From positions 620,001-684,000 of the forward strand of contig NZ_CP076458.1 of NCBI RefSeq assembly GCF_018866245.1: DNA of 64,000 nucleotides, given 5' to 3'. The notes under the pieces were generated by a model. It was given only the letters and a program-made list of their open reading frames with translations, had not been told where the DNA came from and made no database searches. This document shows positions 43,683-51,952 of this stretch, in pieces. Source of the DNA: Novisyntrophococcus fermenticellae. GTDB lineage: Bacteria > Bacillota > Clostridia > Lachnospirales > Lachnospiraceae. The stretch's first letter is position 1; each line of letters begins with the position of its first letter. A program made the position numbers and the translations under genes.

Positions 43683-45086
43683 ATGAAAGATTTTCTGGTC
43701 CGCATATGTTCTATTGAATTAAAGGGATTTAAGAACACGGAGTATGGCCTGCTGGAAATGCCGTCTGTAATAAATGGCGGCTGTTTTTCAAAAAAGTCAG
43801 ATATTTTGGGAATCTATGGGCAAAATGGTTCCGGGAAAACGGCAGTGATAGAAGCAATGGCCATCATTCAGAAGCTGCTTATGGGGAATTCACTGCCTGA
43901 AGAAACAGTCCAGTATATTTCGAAAGAGATGAATCGCTGTTCTATCCTTGTATCCTTCGTTATTTCTGTACACGGAAAGCAATCTAAAGTGGAATATTCA
44001 GTTGTGCTAAGTCGTATAGACGGAAATAAGTTCGAAATAGCACAGGAAACTTTAAGTTCAGCCGTGTGGGGGGATGAAAAGTTTGAAAAGAAAAAAGTTT
44101 TGCTTCATTTTGAACTGAATGATTCACAGGTGAAATTCACCCCAAACTATCGTTATAATTCTATCGTAAATCATGAAGAAGAAAATCGGATTAACTTTGG
44201 CGTGGCATATAAACTAGCACAAAAAGAGCATAGGTCTTTTATCTTCAGCGAGGAGAGCAGGCGTGTATTTTTATCGGCGCCGGAAGAGGCTTCCACAGAG
44301 TACGCTTATATTATCCGCACCCTGAATGGATATGCCGGTATAAACCTGTTCGTGATATCAAGTGCACATGCAGGGAGTATCAGTATGGATTATCTGCTTC
44401 CCTTTGCATTCCGGATTGATACAGGAGATACAATTGTGAAAGGCAGCTTGCCGGTACGTCTGGACGAACCTTCTTTGCTGGGCCAGAAGCATTTTGAGAT
44501 GGTCCGGCAAATGATAGATGAAATGAACGTTGTTCTGCAGACGTTGATCCCGGGACTTTTCATAGGCGTACATGACTTTGGAGAGCAGCTTTTAGAAAAT
44601 GGCGGGACAGGACACAGAATTCAGCTGATTTCCAGGCGGGGAGATGTGGTGATACCGCTTAAATATGAATCAGAAGGAATTGTTAAAATCATTTCTATTC
44701 TGAATGCATTGATGTGTGTATATAATGATCCTTCCATGTGCCTGGTTATTGATGAGCTGGATTCAGGTATCTATGAATACCTGTTGGGAGAACTGATTTC
44801 TGTCTTTGATAAAAGCGCAAAAGGACAGCTTATCTTCACCTCCCATAATCTTCGCGCTTTAGAGATGCTTCACAAATCCAGCGTCATCTTTTCCACCACG
44901 AATCCGAAGAAACGTTACATGCGTATGCAAAATACAAAGACAAATAAAAATCTGCGTGACAGCTATTTGCGGTGTATTACGTTAGGCGGTCAGAAAGAAG
45001 AGGTGTACGCGGAAACGGACACCGTGGAAATTGGCCGCGCCTTCCGGCGTGTCGGAAAGGTGGTCCGGGATGGACGGGAAGACTAA
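43683..45086 (+). CDS. AAA15/OLD-like ATPase, partner of the TOPRIM-like gene
   Basis: A 467-residue SMC/ABC-type ATPase. Walker A 'GIYGQNGSGKTAVIEAMA' (GQNGSGKT at residues 46-53), Walker B 'MCLVIDELDSGIYEY' (D357, E358) and a late 'QLIFTSHNLRALEML' segment with the switch histidine. The middle contains helical and beta segments without recognisable catalytic motifs. Start 43683 is chosen for AGAGGTG six bases upstream; 43635 overlaps the previous stop. The C terminus overlaps the next gene by 17 nt. Related ATPases occur in AbiL, PARIS, Gabija and OLD systems; the resemblance is to the class, not to one named member. Confidence 0.75.
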   Translation: MKDFLVRICSIELKGFKNTEYGLLEMPSVINGGCFSKKSDILGIYGQNGSGKTAVIEAMAIIQKLLMGNSLPEETVQYISKEMNRCSILVSFVISVHGKQSKVEYSVVLSRIDGNKFEIAQETLSSAVWGDEKFEKKKVLLHFELNDSQVKFTPNYRYNSIVNHEEENRINFGVAYKLAQKEHRSFIFSEESRRVFLSAPEEASTEYAYIIRTLNGYAGINLFVISSAHAGSISMDYLLPFAFRIDTGDTIVKGSLPVRLDEPSLLGQKHFEMVRQMIDEMNVVLQTLIPGLFIGVHDFGEQLLENGGTGHRIQLISRRGDVVIPLKYESEGIVKIISILNALMCVYNDPSMCLVIDELDSGIYEYLLGELISVFDKSAKGQLIFTSHNLRALEMLHKSSVIFSTTNPKKRYMRMQNTKTNKNLRDSYLRCITLGGQKEEVYAETDTVEIGRAFRRVGKVVRDGRED

Positions 45087-45786
45087 AAAGGTCATTCTTT
45101 TTATCGTGGAAGGGCCTACAGATGAAGATACATTAAGTCCGGTTTTAAAAGAAATCTTTCATGATAAAGAAGTACACTTTCATGTCGTGCATGGAGATCT
45201 GACAACGGAGCGGAAAACAAACAGTGCAAATGCTATAAAAACAGTGCATGAGCACATCAAGGCTGAGATGAAACGCTATGGTTTTCGAAAGAGTGATATT
45301 CTAAAAGTTGTTCATCTGATTGATACGGATGGTGCATTTATAACAGATGAACACGTGGTTGAGGGAGATGTGAAAAAACTGTGCTATGAGGAGGACCGGA
45401 TTATCTCATCGAATCCACAGGCGACAATTGAAAGAAATGAGAGAAAAACTTCTGTTTTGCAGCGGCTCTATTCCGCAGCTATAATCGGTACACTTCCATA
45501 TGCGGTTTATTACTTTTCCAGAAATATGGAGCATGTCCTGCACAACATCGATGGAAACCTGAGCGATGAAGAGAAGATGGAATATGCGGACCGGTTTGAC
45601 GCCACATATGGCAAAATCCCGGAAGCGTTTATCAAGTATCTCTCCAGCCTGGATTTTGCGGTACCGGGAGATTATGAAGAGAGCTGGCACTTTATCTTTG
45701 AAGGATTAAATTCCCTGCATCGTCACAGTAATCTGCATCTTCTTTTCTCTGAAAAAAGAGCAGAGAATGCAAGAAGAGAGGGATAA
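45070..45786 (+). CDS. TOPRIM-like protein paired with the AAA ATPase
   Basis: A 238-residue protein. It begins 'KKVILFIVEGPTDEDTLSPVL', with the TOPRIM glutamate E14, and has a DxD-like pair D85/D87 in 'VVHLIDTDGAFI', the standard metal-binding arrangement (compare RloB/AbiLii-type and OLD-type TOPRIMs). The C-terminal half is helical and unrecognised. AAAGGTGG lies upstream of the ATG at 45070, and the overlap with the ATPase gene indicates a tight two-gene unit. A nuclease effector is plausible but not shown. Confidence 0.65.
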   Translation: MDGKTKKVILFIVEGPTDEDTLSPVLKEIFHDKEVHFHVVHGDLTTERKTNSANAIKTVHEHIKAEMKRYGFRKSDILKVVHLIDTDGAFITDEHVVEGDVKKLCYEEDRIISSNPQATIERNERKTSVLQRLYSAAIIGTLPYAVYYFSRNMEHVLHNIDGNLSDEEKMEYADRFDATYGKIPEAFIKYLSSLDFAVPGDYEESWHFIFEGLNSLHRHSNLHLLFSEKRAENARREG

Positions 45787-45833
45787 GCGTTTGCTTACCT
45801 CTCTTTCCATCTTTACCCGTAGGCTGCACTATA

Positions 45834-46211
45834 TCACTTTTCGGGATTCATGGCCTTATGTTCCCGAACCAGTTCTTCGAAGCATTCCAAAGGCGTCCAG
45901 TTGCTGTTGGTTGGGGTAAGAATTGCTTTATATGGAAGCTGTACTTTTTTATCACGCAGGCTTTTTAACAGGAGATTTAATTTATTATCCGGTATGCCGG
46001 CAAAAATCATCATGGAGGATTCCAGTTCATCTCCGGTGTAGGACTGCCCAGGGTCTGCGGAATCCGAGATGCCTACAAGGCTCCCAAGAGTTTTATTATA
46101 ATCCGCCAGCAGTACCTTTTTCAATCGGACATGGAAGGGGAAAAGTGCAAGTTCTATATTCAGTTTTGTTGACGAATCATTTACATTAAATACTAATACA
46201 GTTTCTTTCAT
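45834..46211 (-). CDS. DUF3783 family protein
   Basis: A 125-residue small cytoplasmic protein: 'MKETVLVFNVNDSSTKLNIELALFPFHVRLKKVLLADYNKTLGSLVG' and 'MIFAGIPDNKLNLLLKSLRDKKVQLPYKAILTPTNSNWTPLECFEELVREHK', which I recognise as the DUF3783 pattern common in clostridia. Function unknown. Convergent with the ATPase/TOPRIM genes and divergent from the tRNA cluster. Confidence 0.75.
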   Translation of the reverse strand: MKETVLVFNVNDSSTKLNIELALFPFHVRLKKVLLADYNKTLGSLVGISDSADPGQSYTGDELESSMMIFAGIPDNKLNLLLKSLRDKKVQLPYKAILTPTNSNWTPLECFEELVREHKAMNPEK

Positions 46212-46288
46212 AACAGATAGAATCCTTTCATATATGTTCTTCTTTACTATTGTATCGAAAAAGAGAGGAAAAGAAAAGAAAAAAGTAT

Positions 46289-46318
46289 TTGACTTTTGGG
46301 CAATTTATGTATTATACT
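46289..46318 (+). promoter_or_regulatory. Promoter of the tRNA cluster
   Basis: TTGACT (46289-46294), 18-bp spacer, TATACT (46313-46318); the first tRNA starts 107 nt after the -10. No protein gene lies between. Confidence 0.55.
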
Positions 46319-46424
46319 ATGGAAATGGATGAAATCAAGCATATCGCTTGACTGTAATTTAAAGAAAAAAGTAAAAAAATGCTTGCTAATTTACAGGGAG
46401 TATGATAATATAATATTCGTTGTT

Positions 46425-46496
46425 GGCTCCGTGGTCAAGCGGTTAAGACATCGCCCTTTCACGGCGGTAACACGGGTTCGATTCCCGTCGGAGTCA
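46425..46496 (+). tRNA. tRNA-Glu (TTC)
   Basis: Acceptor GGCTCCG / CGGAGTC, anticodon loop CTTTCAC (TTC), T loop GGTTCGATTC. 72 nt, no encoded CCA. First of six tRNA genes in one array. Confidence 0.95.
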
Positions 46497-46507
46497 CTTT
46501 TCACATT

Positions 46508-46580
46508 GCCGATGTGGCTCAATTGGCAGAGCAGCTGATTTGTAATCAGCAGGTTATCGGTTCGAGTCCGATCATCGGCT
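46508..46580 (+). tRNA. tRNA-Thr (TGT)
   Basis: Acceptor GCCGATG / CATCGGC, anticodon loop TTTGTAA (TGT), discriminator T. No encoded CCA. Confidence 0.95.
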
Positions 46581-46585
46581 TACGT

Positions 46586-46659
46586 GGACCTTTAGCTCAG
46601 TTGGTTAGAGCAACCGGCTCATAACCGGTCGGTCCTGGGTTCGAGTCCCCGAAGGTCCA
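46586..46659 (+). tRNA. tRNA-Met (CAT)
   Basis: Acceptor GGACCTT / AAGGTCC, anticodon loop CTCATAA (CAT), discriminator A. The fully paired first base pair (G-C) points to elongator tRNA rather than initiator. Confidence 0.93.
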
Positions 46660-46687
46660 CTAATTTTATTGAATATTGTTTTTGTTT

Positions 46688-46761
46688 GGCCCAGTGGCTC
46701 AGTTGGTTAGAGCGTCGCCCTGTCACGGCGAAGGTCGTCGGTTCGAGTCCGATCTGGGTCG
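46688..46761 (+). tRNA. tRNA-Asp (GTC)
   Basis: Acceptor GGCCCAG / CTGGGTC, anticodon loop CTGTCAC (GTC), discriminator G as expected for Asp. No encoded CCA. Confidence 0.95.
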
Positions 46762-46766
46762 TATAT

Positions 46767-46839
46767 GGAATCTTAGCTCAGCTGGGAGAGCATCTGCCTT
46801 ACAAGCAGAGGGTCATAGGTTCGAGCCCTATAGGTTCCA
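46767..46839 (+). tRNA. tRNA-Val (TAC)
   Basis: Acceptor GGAATCT / AGGTTCC, anticodon loop CTTACAA (TAC), discriminator A. Separated from tRNA-Asp by only 5 nt. Confidence 0.95.
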
Positions 46840-46842
46840 TAT

Positions 46843-46928
46843 GCCGGCGTGGCGGAACAGGCAGACGCCCGGGACTTAAAATCCCGTGGGTAGCGATACC
46901 CGTACCGGTTCGATTCCGGTCGCCGGCA
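46843..46928 (+). tRNA. tRNA-Leu (TAA)
   Basis: Class II tRNA of 86 nt with a long variable arm (TGGGTAGCGATACCCG). Acceptor GCCGGCG / CGCCGGC, anticodon loop CTTAAAA (TAA), discriminator A. Confidence 0.95.
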
Positions 46929-46934
46929 CTCTAT

Positions 46935-46966
46935 AAAGCCCATATATAAGGGCTTTTATTTTTTTG
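46935..46966 (+). terminator. Terminator of the tRNA cluster
   Basis: Stem AAAGCCC / GGGCTTT with an ATATATAA loop, followed by a long T-rich run (TTTTATTTTTTTG). Confidence 0.85.
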
Positions 46967-47042
46967 TGTTGCATTTCGGACAGTTAAATTCCAATTTAAA
47001 AAAAGTATCTAAGGCACATAAGTTAACAAGCAAAAGCCGCCT

Positions 47043-47864
47043 TTAAGAGCCGGTAATTCCATAAGTTTTCCGGAATTGTTTCGGGGTTGTGCCTGTATGC
47101 TGTTTGAATACAGAGATAAAGTAGCTTACATCGTTGTATCCGCACATATGGCTGATGCTTTGGACTTTTAAATAAGGTTTCCCAAGCAGCAGTTCTTTCG
47201 CTTTGCTAATTCGAAATCTGGTAATATAATTCTGCACGGAATAGCCGGTAAAGCGGCGAAACAGCCGTGTGAGATACTGGGGGGTGACATGGACGGCAAA
47301 GGCAAGTCTGTCAACGTCAAGAATTTCAGCATAATCAGTTTTGATTCTTGCAATTGCCGGGCACACATATTGCTGGTACAGCGGATGCTTTACAAGCGAG
47401 TGATTCATATAAATATTGGAAAAGTGCATTAGAAATTCATAGCAGTCTACAGAAAGGCTCAAATCATCCAGGCTGTTCTCCAGGTAAGAATGGAGTGTCT
47501 GCTCAATCCATTTTTGGAAATACCTTCCTTCCCCGGCACCAACAAAGAGATAGGGAGATTCCCCGCATATTTTTTGAATGTCATTGGACAGTGTTCCGCC
47601 AAAGGTAAGGAAGGAGGTCAGCCATATATCCCCGGTTTTCTGGTACTGGTGTGGCGTGAGAGGGGAGATAAGGATACCTTCTCCGTCCCTTAAGATGATA
47701 TTCTGTCCCGCAAGCTTTACCGTCCCCTGACCGCTTTCTGTCTGAAGCCAGTGGTAAAGAGGAAAACCTTTGGGACGGGAAACAGATTCCTGGAACCAGT
47801 TATTTCCGATGCTGTCGATGGTCAGCGGCAGATCCTGCATAGAAGGCCTGAAATAGATTGGCAT
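47043..47864 (-). CDS. AraC family transcriptional regulator, likely controlling the adjacent beta-galactosidase
   Basis: A 273-residue regulator with an N-terminal cupin sensor ('GEGILISPLTPHQYQKTGDIWLTSFLTFGG') and a C-terminal AraC DNA-binding domain ('LDVDRLAFAVHVTPQYLTRLFRRFTGYSVQNYITRFRISKAKELL' and 'VQSISHMCGYNDVSYFISVFKQHTGTTPKQFRKTYG'). It is divergent from the GH42 gene, 110 bp apart, the usual arrangement for a sugar-responsive activator. RBS GGAGG precedes the start. Confidence 0.9.
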   Translation of the reverse strand: MPIYFRPSMQDLPLTIDSIGNNWFQESVSRPKGFPLYHWLQTESGQGTVKLAGQNIILRDGEGILISPLTPHQYQKTGDIWLTSFLTFGGTLSNDIQKICGESPYLFVGAGEGRYFQKWIEQTLHSYLENSLDDLSLSVDCYEFLMHFSNIYMNHSLVKHPLYQQYVCPAIARIKTDYAEILDVDRLAFAVHVTPQYLTRLFRRFTGYSVQNYITRFRISKAKELLLGKPYLKVQSISHMCGYNDVSYFISVFKQHTGTTPKQFRKTYGITGS

Positions 47865-47890
47865 AGGACACCTCCATTGTTTCGAAAATT

Positions 47891-47943
47891 CATACTTTTT
47901 AGTTTACCATACCATACTTTTGGCAGAAAGAATAGATTATAAT
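47891..47943 (+). promoter_or_regulatory. Direct-repeat operator and promoter of the GH42 gene
   Basis: CATACTTTT occurs at 47891-47899 and 47913-47921, 22 bp apart (two helical turns), the pattern of AraC-family half-sites. The downstream copy overlaps the position of a poor -35 (TACTTT, 47915-47920), 17 bp before a perfect -10 TATAAT (47938-47943), as expected for an activator-dependent promoter. Confidence 0.65.
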
Positions 47944-47974
47944 GAATGAAAATAAAAAGTGGAGGTGCTTTACG

Positions 47975-50008
47975 ATGAAGGCGAAGTTTAAGCAAATGCT
48001 ATACGGCGGCGATTATAACCCGGAACAGTGGCCCAAAGAAGTCTGGCAGAAGGATATGGAAATGTTCAACAAGGCCGGAATCAACAGTGCTACGGTCAAT
48101 GTATTTTCCTGGGCGAGGATTCAGCCGTCGGAAGAGACCTATGACTTTAAGGAACTGGATGAAATTGTGGAGATGCTTACAAAGGAAGGCAGACAGATTG
48201 TGCTGGCAACCTCCACGGCTGCGCTTCCTGCATGGATGGTAAAGCGCTATCCCGAGGTGGCAAGGACGGATTATGAGGGACGCCGCCATAAATTCGGACA
48301 GCGGCATAATGCGTGCCCGAACAGCCTGGTCTACCGGCATTTTATAAAGGAACTGACGTCCAGACTGGCCAAACGCTACGGAAAGAATGAAAACGTCGTA
48401 TGCTGGCATGTGAATAATGAATATGGTGGAGAATGCTATTGCGAGAACTGTGAAAAAGCATTTCGCATCTGGCTGAGGGAGAAATACCAGACCATAGAGA
48501 CACTGAATAAAGCCTGGAATCTCTCATTCTGGGGTCATACCATCTATGACTGGGACGAGGTCGTACTGCCAAATGCGCTCAGTGAAGGGCTGTGGGATGG
48601 CGGTACGGCTTTTGCAGGGATTTCCATCGACTACCGCCGCTTTAATTCTGAGAGTATGCTGAATAATTACAGGCTGGAACGGGATACCATCAGGCAGTAT
48701 GACAAAGACACCCTTATTACCACGAATCTGATGGGAACCTATAAGGAACTTGACTATTTTAAATGGGCAAAGGAAATGGATATTGTATCCTGGGACAATT
48801 ACCCAAGCTTCGACACCCCCTGGAGCCAGACGGCCATGAACCACGACCTGATGCGTGGCCTGAAGGATGAACCCTTCATGCTGATGGAGCAGACGCCGAG
48901 CCAGCAGAACTGGCAGCCCTATAATTCCCTGAAAAAACCGGGACAGATGCGTGCTCAGAGCTATCAGACCATCGCCCACGGGGCGGATACGATCCAGTTT
49001 TTCCAGCTCCGCAGATCGGTGGGCGGATGTGAGAAATTCCATGGTGCCGTAATTGAACATGCAGGATCTGATAAAGCGAGGGTGTTTCGGGAAGTCTCTG
49101 AATTAGGAGAGGAGCTGAAAAGAATCGGCGGCTCCATCATCGGGTCCAGGAATGAAGCAAAGGTCGGAATCCTATTCGACTGGGATAACTACTGGGCACT
49201 GGAATATACAAGTGGTCCCAACAAGGATTTGAAGTATGTAGATCAGATTCTGCAGTATTATGAATACTTCTATAATAAAAATATCCCGGTAGATATGATA
49301 CCTGCGGATGCAGATTTTGGAAAGTATGCTCTGCTGATTGCACCGGTGCTCTATATGGTAAAGGAAGGCATGGCGGAAGCCATTGAAGAATTTGTGGCTG
49401 CCGGCGGGTCATTTGTGACGGGATTCATGAGCGGCATCGTGGATCAGTCTGACAACGTGCATCTGGGGGGATATCCGGGACCGCTTCGTAAGCTGGCAGG
49501 TGTATGGGTGGAAGAGATTGATGCGATGGCCCCGGAACAGAGCAATGCGCTTGCTTTTAAGGACGGTACAGTGGACGGATGCAGGATGCTGTGCGACATC
49601 ATCCATCTGGAAGGAGCAGAGGAGATTGCACAATATCGAAGCAATTTTTATGCAGGGACGCCGGCGGTCACGAAGAATATGTTCGGAAAGGGCTGCACGT
49701 ATTATGTGGGGACAATGCTGACGGAAACAGGTCTTGGGAAGCTGCTGAAAATGGCCTGTGACAGTGCCGGAATTGCATCGGTAATCGATGAAGACACGGA
49801 GCTTGAAGTGACAAGGAGAGTGGCGGAGAGCGGGGCAATCTATTTTGTCATGAATTTTAAAGACAAGGAACTTCCTCTTCCCGCTGTGTTTGTGGGGGAA
49901 AAGGATTTGCTTACTGGTACGGTGATGGGGGAAGAAACGCTGCAAAAATATGATGTCAGAATTATAAGCTCATCGTATCCTATAAAATCGGAAGAGAATA
50001 AAATGTGA
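47975..50008 (+). CDS. Beta-galactosidase, glycoside hydrolase family 42
   Basis: A 677-residue cytoplasmic glycosidase. The catalytic barrel begins 'MLYGGDYNPEQWPKEVWQKDMEMFNKAGINSATVNVFSWARIQPSE'. Acid/base E149 lies in 'CWHVNNEYGGECYCENCEKAF', with the adjacent cysteines of the family zinc site, and nucleophile E305 in 'FMLMEQTPSQQNWQP'. The trimerisation domain and C-terminal beta domain follow. Full length. Start 47975 has GGAGGTG upstream; 47942 is an in-frame ATG overlapping the promoter -10 and is rejected. Probably cleaves plant or host galactosides imported by transporters elsewhere; no transporter is adjacent. Confidence 0.94.
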   Translation: MKAKFKQMLYGGDYNPEQWPKEVWQKDMEMFNKAGINSATVNVFSWARIQPSEETYDFKELDEIVEMLTKEGRQIVLATSTAALPAWMVKRYPEVARTDYEGRRHKFGQRHNACPNSLVYRHFIKELTSRLAKRYGKNENVVCWHVNNEYGGECYCENCEKAFRIWLREKYQTIETLNKAWNLSFWGHTIYDWDEVVLPNALSEGLWDGGTAFAGISIDYRRFNSESMLNNYRLERDTIRQYDKDTLITTNLMGTYKELDYFKWAKEMDIVSWDNYPSFDTPWSQTAMNHDLMRGLKDEPFMLMEQTPSQQNWQPYNSLKKPGQMRAQSYQTIAHGADTIQFFQLRRSVGGCEKFHGAVIEHAGSDKARVFREVSELGEELKRIGGSIIGSRNEAKVGILFDWDNYWALEYTSGPNKDLKYVDQILQYYEYFYNKNIPVDMIPADADFGKYALLIAPVLYMVKEGMAEAIEEFVAAGGSFVTGFMSGIVDQSDNVHLGGYPGPLRKLAGVWVEEIDAMAPEQSNALAFKDGTVDGCRMLCDIIHLEGAEEIAQYRSNFYAGTPAVTKNMFGKGCTYYVGTMLTETGLGKLLKMACDSAGIASVIDEDTELEVTRRVAESGAIYFVMNFKDKELPLPAVFVGEKDLLTGTVMGEETLQKYDVRIISSSYPIKSEENKM

Positions 50009-50025
50009 ACTTTTAAGTAAAAAAG

Positions 50026-50063
50026 AAAGCATCTGCCTATGTTAATGGGGTAGGTGCTTTTTA
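50026..50063 (+). terminator. Terminator after GH42 gene
   Basis: Stem AAAGCA + CCTA / TAGG + TGCTTT with a four-base bulge, followed by T residues. Confidence 0.65.
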
Positions 50064-50184
50064 AATTCAATATTCTTCTTGAAAACGGAAGATTTTATCC
50101 TTTTGCCCATATGGGAACTAAAAGATTTAAAAAAATCAATAAAAAATGTTCTAAAGTTTGATTATGATTCATATATTTTAATTA

Positions 50185-50213
50185 TTGTAAATGTGACCAA
50201 TTTAGTGTAATAT
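50185..50213 (+). promoter_or_regulatory. Promoter of the coiled-coil protein gene
   Basis: TTGTAA (50185-50190), 17-bp spacer, TAATAT (50208-50213), in an AT-rich 260-nt gap that otherwise shows only the GH42 terminator. Confidence 0.5.
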
Positions 50214-50271
50214 AAAAACCTACTAAAGAAGTAAAGATTAAGTGGTAAATATCTAAAATGGAGGACATTAA

Positions 50272-50748
50272 ATGAAGAAAAAGGTAGTTGTGGCATTAAC
50301 CGTACTGAGTGTATTTTTGGGAGGAGTAGTGGCAGGTGCTGCTGTACAGTCGAACTTCTTTCCGGATGCGCAACAGACGATGACAACCATTGAGCAGTTG
50401 TTTACAAAGGGTAACGAGTATAAACAGAATGCACAACAGTTAAAGGCGCAATTAGAGCAGAACCAGAGAGAGCAGGAGAATTTACGGAATAATATTACGC
50501 AGCTTCAAAGTGCACTGCAGCAAAAAGACGTTGACATTCAGTCGAAGAATACTGAAATTCAGGCAAAGGTTACTGAAATACAAAGGCTGCAAGGTGAATA
50601 TGATAAGAAAAAGCAGGAAGCAGAGGATTTAAAGAACCAGATTGCACAGATACAACAGCAGAACGAGCAGGCAGATGCGCAGAAAGACGCTAAGATGGCT
50701 GAGGTCAGGAAGCTGGCTGAAGACAGGTTAAGTCAGTTAAGTCAATAA
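50272..50748 (+). CDS. Membrane-anchored or secreted coiled-coil protein
   Basis: A 158-residue protein of unknown function. Residues 1-28 ('MKKKVVVALTVLSVFLGGVVAGAAVQS') are a signal peptide or anchor; no lipobox cysteine is present. From about residue 45 the sequence is a continuous coiled coil very rich in Gln, Glu and Lys ('NAQQLKAQLEQNQREQENLRNNITQLQSALQQKD'). No enzymatic motif. RBS GGAGG. Stands alone with its own promoter and terminator. Confidence 0.75.
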   Translation: MKKKVVVALTVLSVFLGGVVAGAAVQSNFFPDAQQTMTTIEQLFTKGNEYKQNAQQLKAQLEQNQREQENLRNNITQLQSALQQKDVDIQSKNTEIQAKVTEIQRLQGEYDKKKQEAEDLKNQIAQIQQQNEQADAQKDAKMAEVRKLAEDRLSQLSQ

Positions 50749-50790
50749 GATTTAAAATGAAAGTTTATATACATAAGAGAACGTTTGAGG

Positions 50791-50818
50791 CAACTTGTTA
50801 AACACAGGTTGCTTTTTC
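50791..50818 (+). terminator. Terminator after the coiled-coil gene
   Basis: Eight-bp stem GCAACTTG / CAGGTTGC (one G-T pair), seven-base loop, TTTTT tail. Confidence 0.8.
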
Positions 50819-50834
50819 TGCTGCCTGGGAAGAA

Positions 50835-51506
50835 TTAAATGCCGGTATTTAACAAGGTATAGATATTCTTATCAAATTGAAGTATATGCTCATCCTGCAT
50901 TCGCTTTAGTTCACGGGTCAGCGAACTGCGGTCCACGCCCAGATAATCTGCAAGATCCACTCTTCCCAGGGGAGAATTGACTGTTGCCGAATCCTGCTCC
51001 TGTGCCAGCTGGGCCAGATAAGCCAGGATTTTTTCACGGAGGGAATGTTTGGTTGTAACTTCCAGCTGCTCCAGCAGTTTGATGTTATGCTGAGAAACCA
51101 TTACCACCATGTTTTGGACGAGCGTATTATGGAATTCACAAGCATTTGGGCAGATGTGCATGATCTGCTTAAACGGACATAAAAGAATAGAGCTGTCCTC
51201 TGTCGCCTGTACAGACACTGTAAGTGAAAAACTCCCGCCGCATACAAAGGACTCACCAAATACAGCGCCTGCGCCAAGGTCATTTAAAATTACACGGTTG
51301 CCAAAGACATCTTCCTTAATAATCTGCACCCGTCCATCCAGAACAATACCAATTGCAGTTGGTATATCCCCGCTTAAAAAAATAAATTCATTTCTGGCAT
51401 AAGATTTCTTCTTTGCATTAATACAATTGAGAAGATGGGGAAAGTCGTTTTCATTAATTCCCCTGAACAGGGGTACACGTTGTAAGACTTTCATGCTGGC
51501 ATCCAT
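50835..51506 (-). CDS. Crp/Fnr family transcriptional regulator
   Basis: A 223-residue regulator with an N-terminal cyclic-nucleotide-binding fold ('RNEFIFLSGDIPTAIGIVLDGRVQIIKEDVFGNRVILNDLGAGAVFGESFVCGG') and a C-terminal winged helix ('SPLGRVDLADYLGVDRSSLTRELKRMQDEHIL'). No N-terminal cysteine cluster like that of Fnr is seen, although C27 and C91 exist. It is divergent from the DUF1858-hemerythrin-YibE/F-flavodiiron genes, so control of that nitrosative/oxidative defence set, in the manner of NO- or redox-sensing Crp/Fnr proteins, is the natural guess. Confidence 0.9.
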   Translation of the reverse strand: MDASMKVLQRVPLFRGINENDFPHLLNCINAKKKSYARNEFIFLSGDIPTAIGIVLDGRVQIIKEDVFGNRVILNDLGAGAVFGESFVCGGSFSLTVSVQATEDSSILLCPFKQIMHICPNACEFHNTLVQNMVVMVSQHNIKLLEQLEVTTKHSLREKILAYLAQLAQEQDSATVNSPLGRVDLADYLGVDRSSLTRELKRMQDEHILQFDKNIYTLLNTGI

Positions 51507-51739
51507 ACTTACACCTCCTGAATATTTTAAGATATTTATTATTTACATTATATATTGTTCAAGTGACAAATGCAACATACAAATAAGGCTCTGGAAGGTA
51601 GAATCAATTTAAATAAAAAAGTTAACAATAACATTTCAGGAGGTATTTCCGTAAAGGATTTAAAGTTAACAAAATGGGTAGATACTCACGAAAAATAAAC
51701 GGAGTATCATAATAATTTCCACAGAGAGGAGAACAGCAA
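51507..51739. promoter_or_regulatory. Divergent control region of the Crp/Fnr and DUF1858 genes
   Basis: 233 nt without a gene. TTGT-N7-ACAA (51555-51569) is a possible Crp/Fnr-type dyad. AAGTTAACAA occurs twice (51619-51628 and 51663-51672, 44 bp apart), each with a GTTAAC palindrome. The assignments are pattern-based and unproven. Confidence 0.4.
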
Positions 51740-51952
51740 ATGAGTGAAAACAAGATTACAAAGGACATGTTAATTGGAGAAATTCTGAGATTAAACGGAG
51801 GGCTTGCACCAATCCTGATGGAGATGGGGATGCATTGCCTCGGCTGCCCGGCTTCCCAGATGGAATCGCTGGAAGATGCCTGCATGGTACACGGAGTGAG
51901 TGCGGATGAGATGGTTAACAGATTGAATGCCGGTCTGGAGGAGCAGCTATGA
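51740..51952 (+). CDS. DUF1858 domain protein
   Basis: A 70-residue protein that is a single DUF1858 domain: '[58 protein letters not shown]', with the CxxC pair C33/C36. DUF1858 is often fused to hybrid-cluster or hemerythrin-like redox proteins and resembles the N-terminal domain of ScdA/Ric. Overlaps the next gene by 4 nt. RBS AGAGAGGAG. Confidence 0.9.
   Translation: MSENKITKDMLIGEILRLNGGLAPILMEMGMHCLGCPASQMESLEDACMVHGVSADEMVNRLNAGLEEQL

Noticed and set aside
43683..45786. ATPase/TOPRIM pair called as Gabija or PARIS
   Set aside because: Gabija GajA carries ATPase and TOPRIM in one chain with a UvrD-like GajB partner, which is absent; a PARIS assignment needs similarity to AriA/AriB that I cannot verify by eye.
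46586..46659. tRNA-Met as initiator tRNA
   Set aside because: The first acceptor pair is G-C and the anticodon stem lacks the three G-C run expected of initiator tRNA, so it is taken as elongator.
46296..46949. Open frames across the tRNA array
   Set aside because: They read through conserved cloverleaf sequences (GGTTCGA boxes) and have no ribosome sites.
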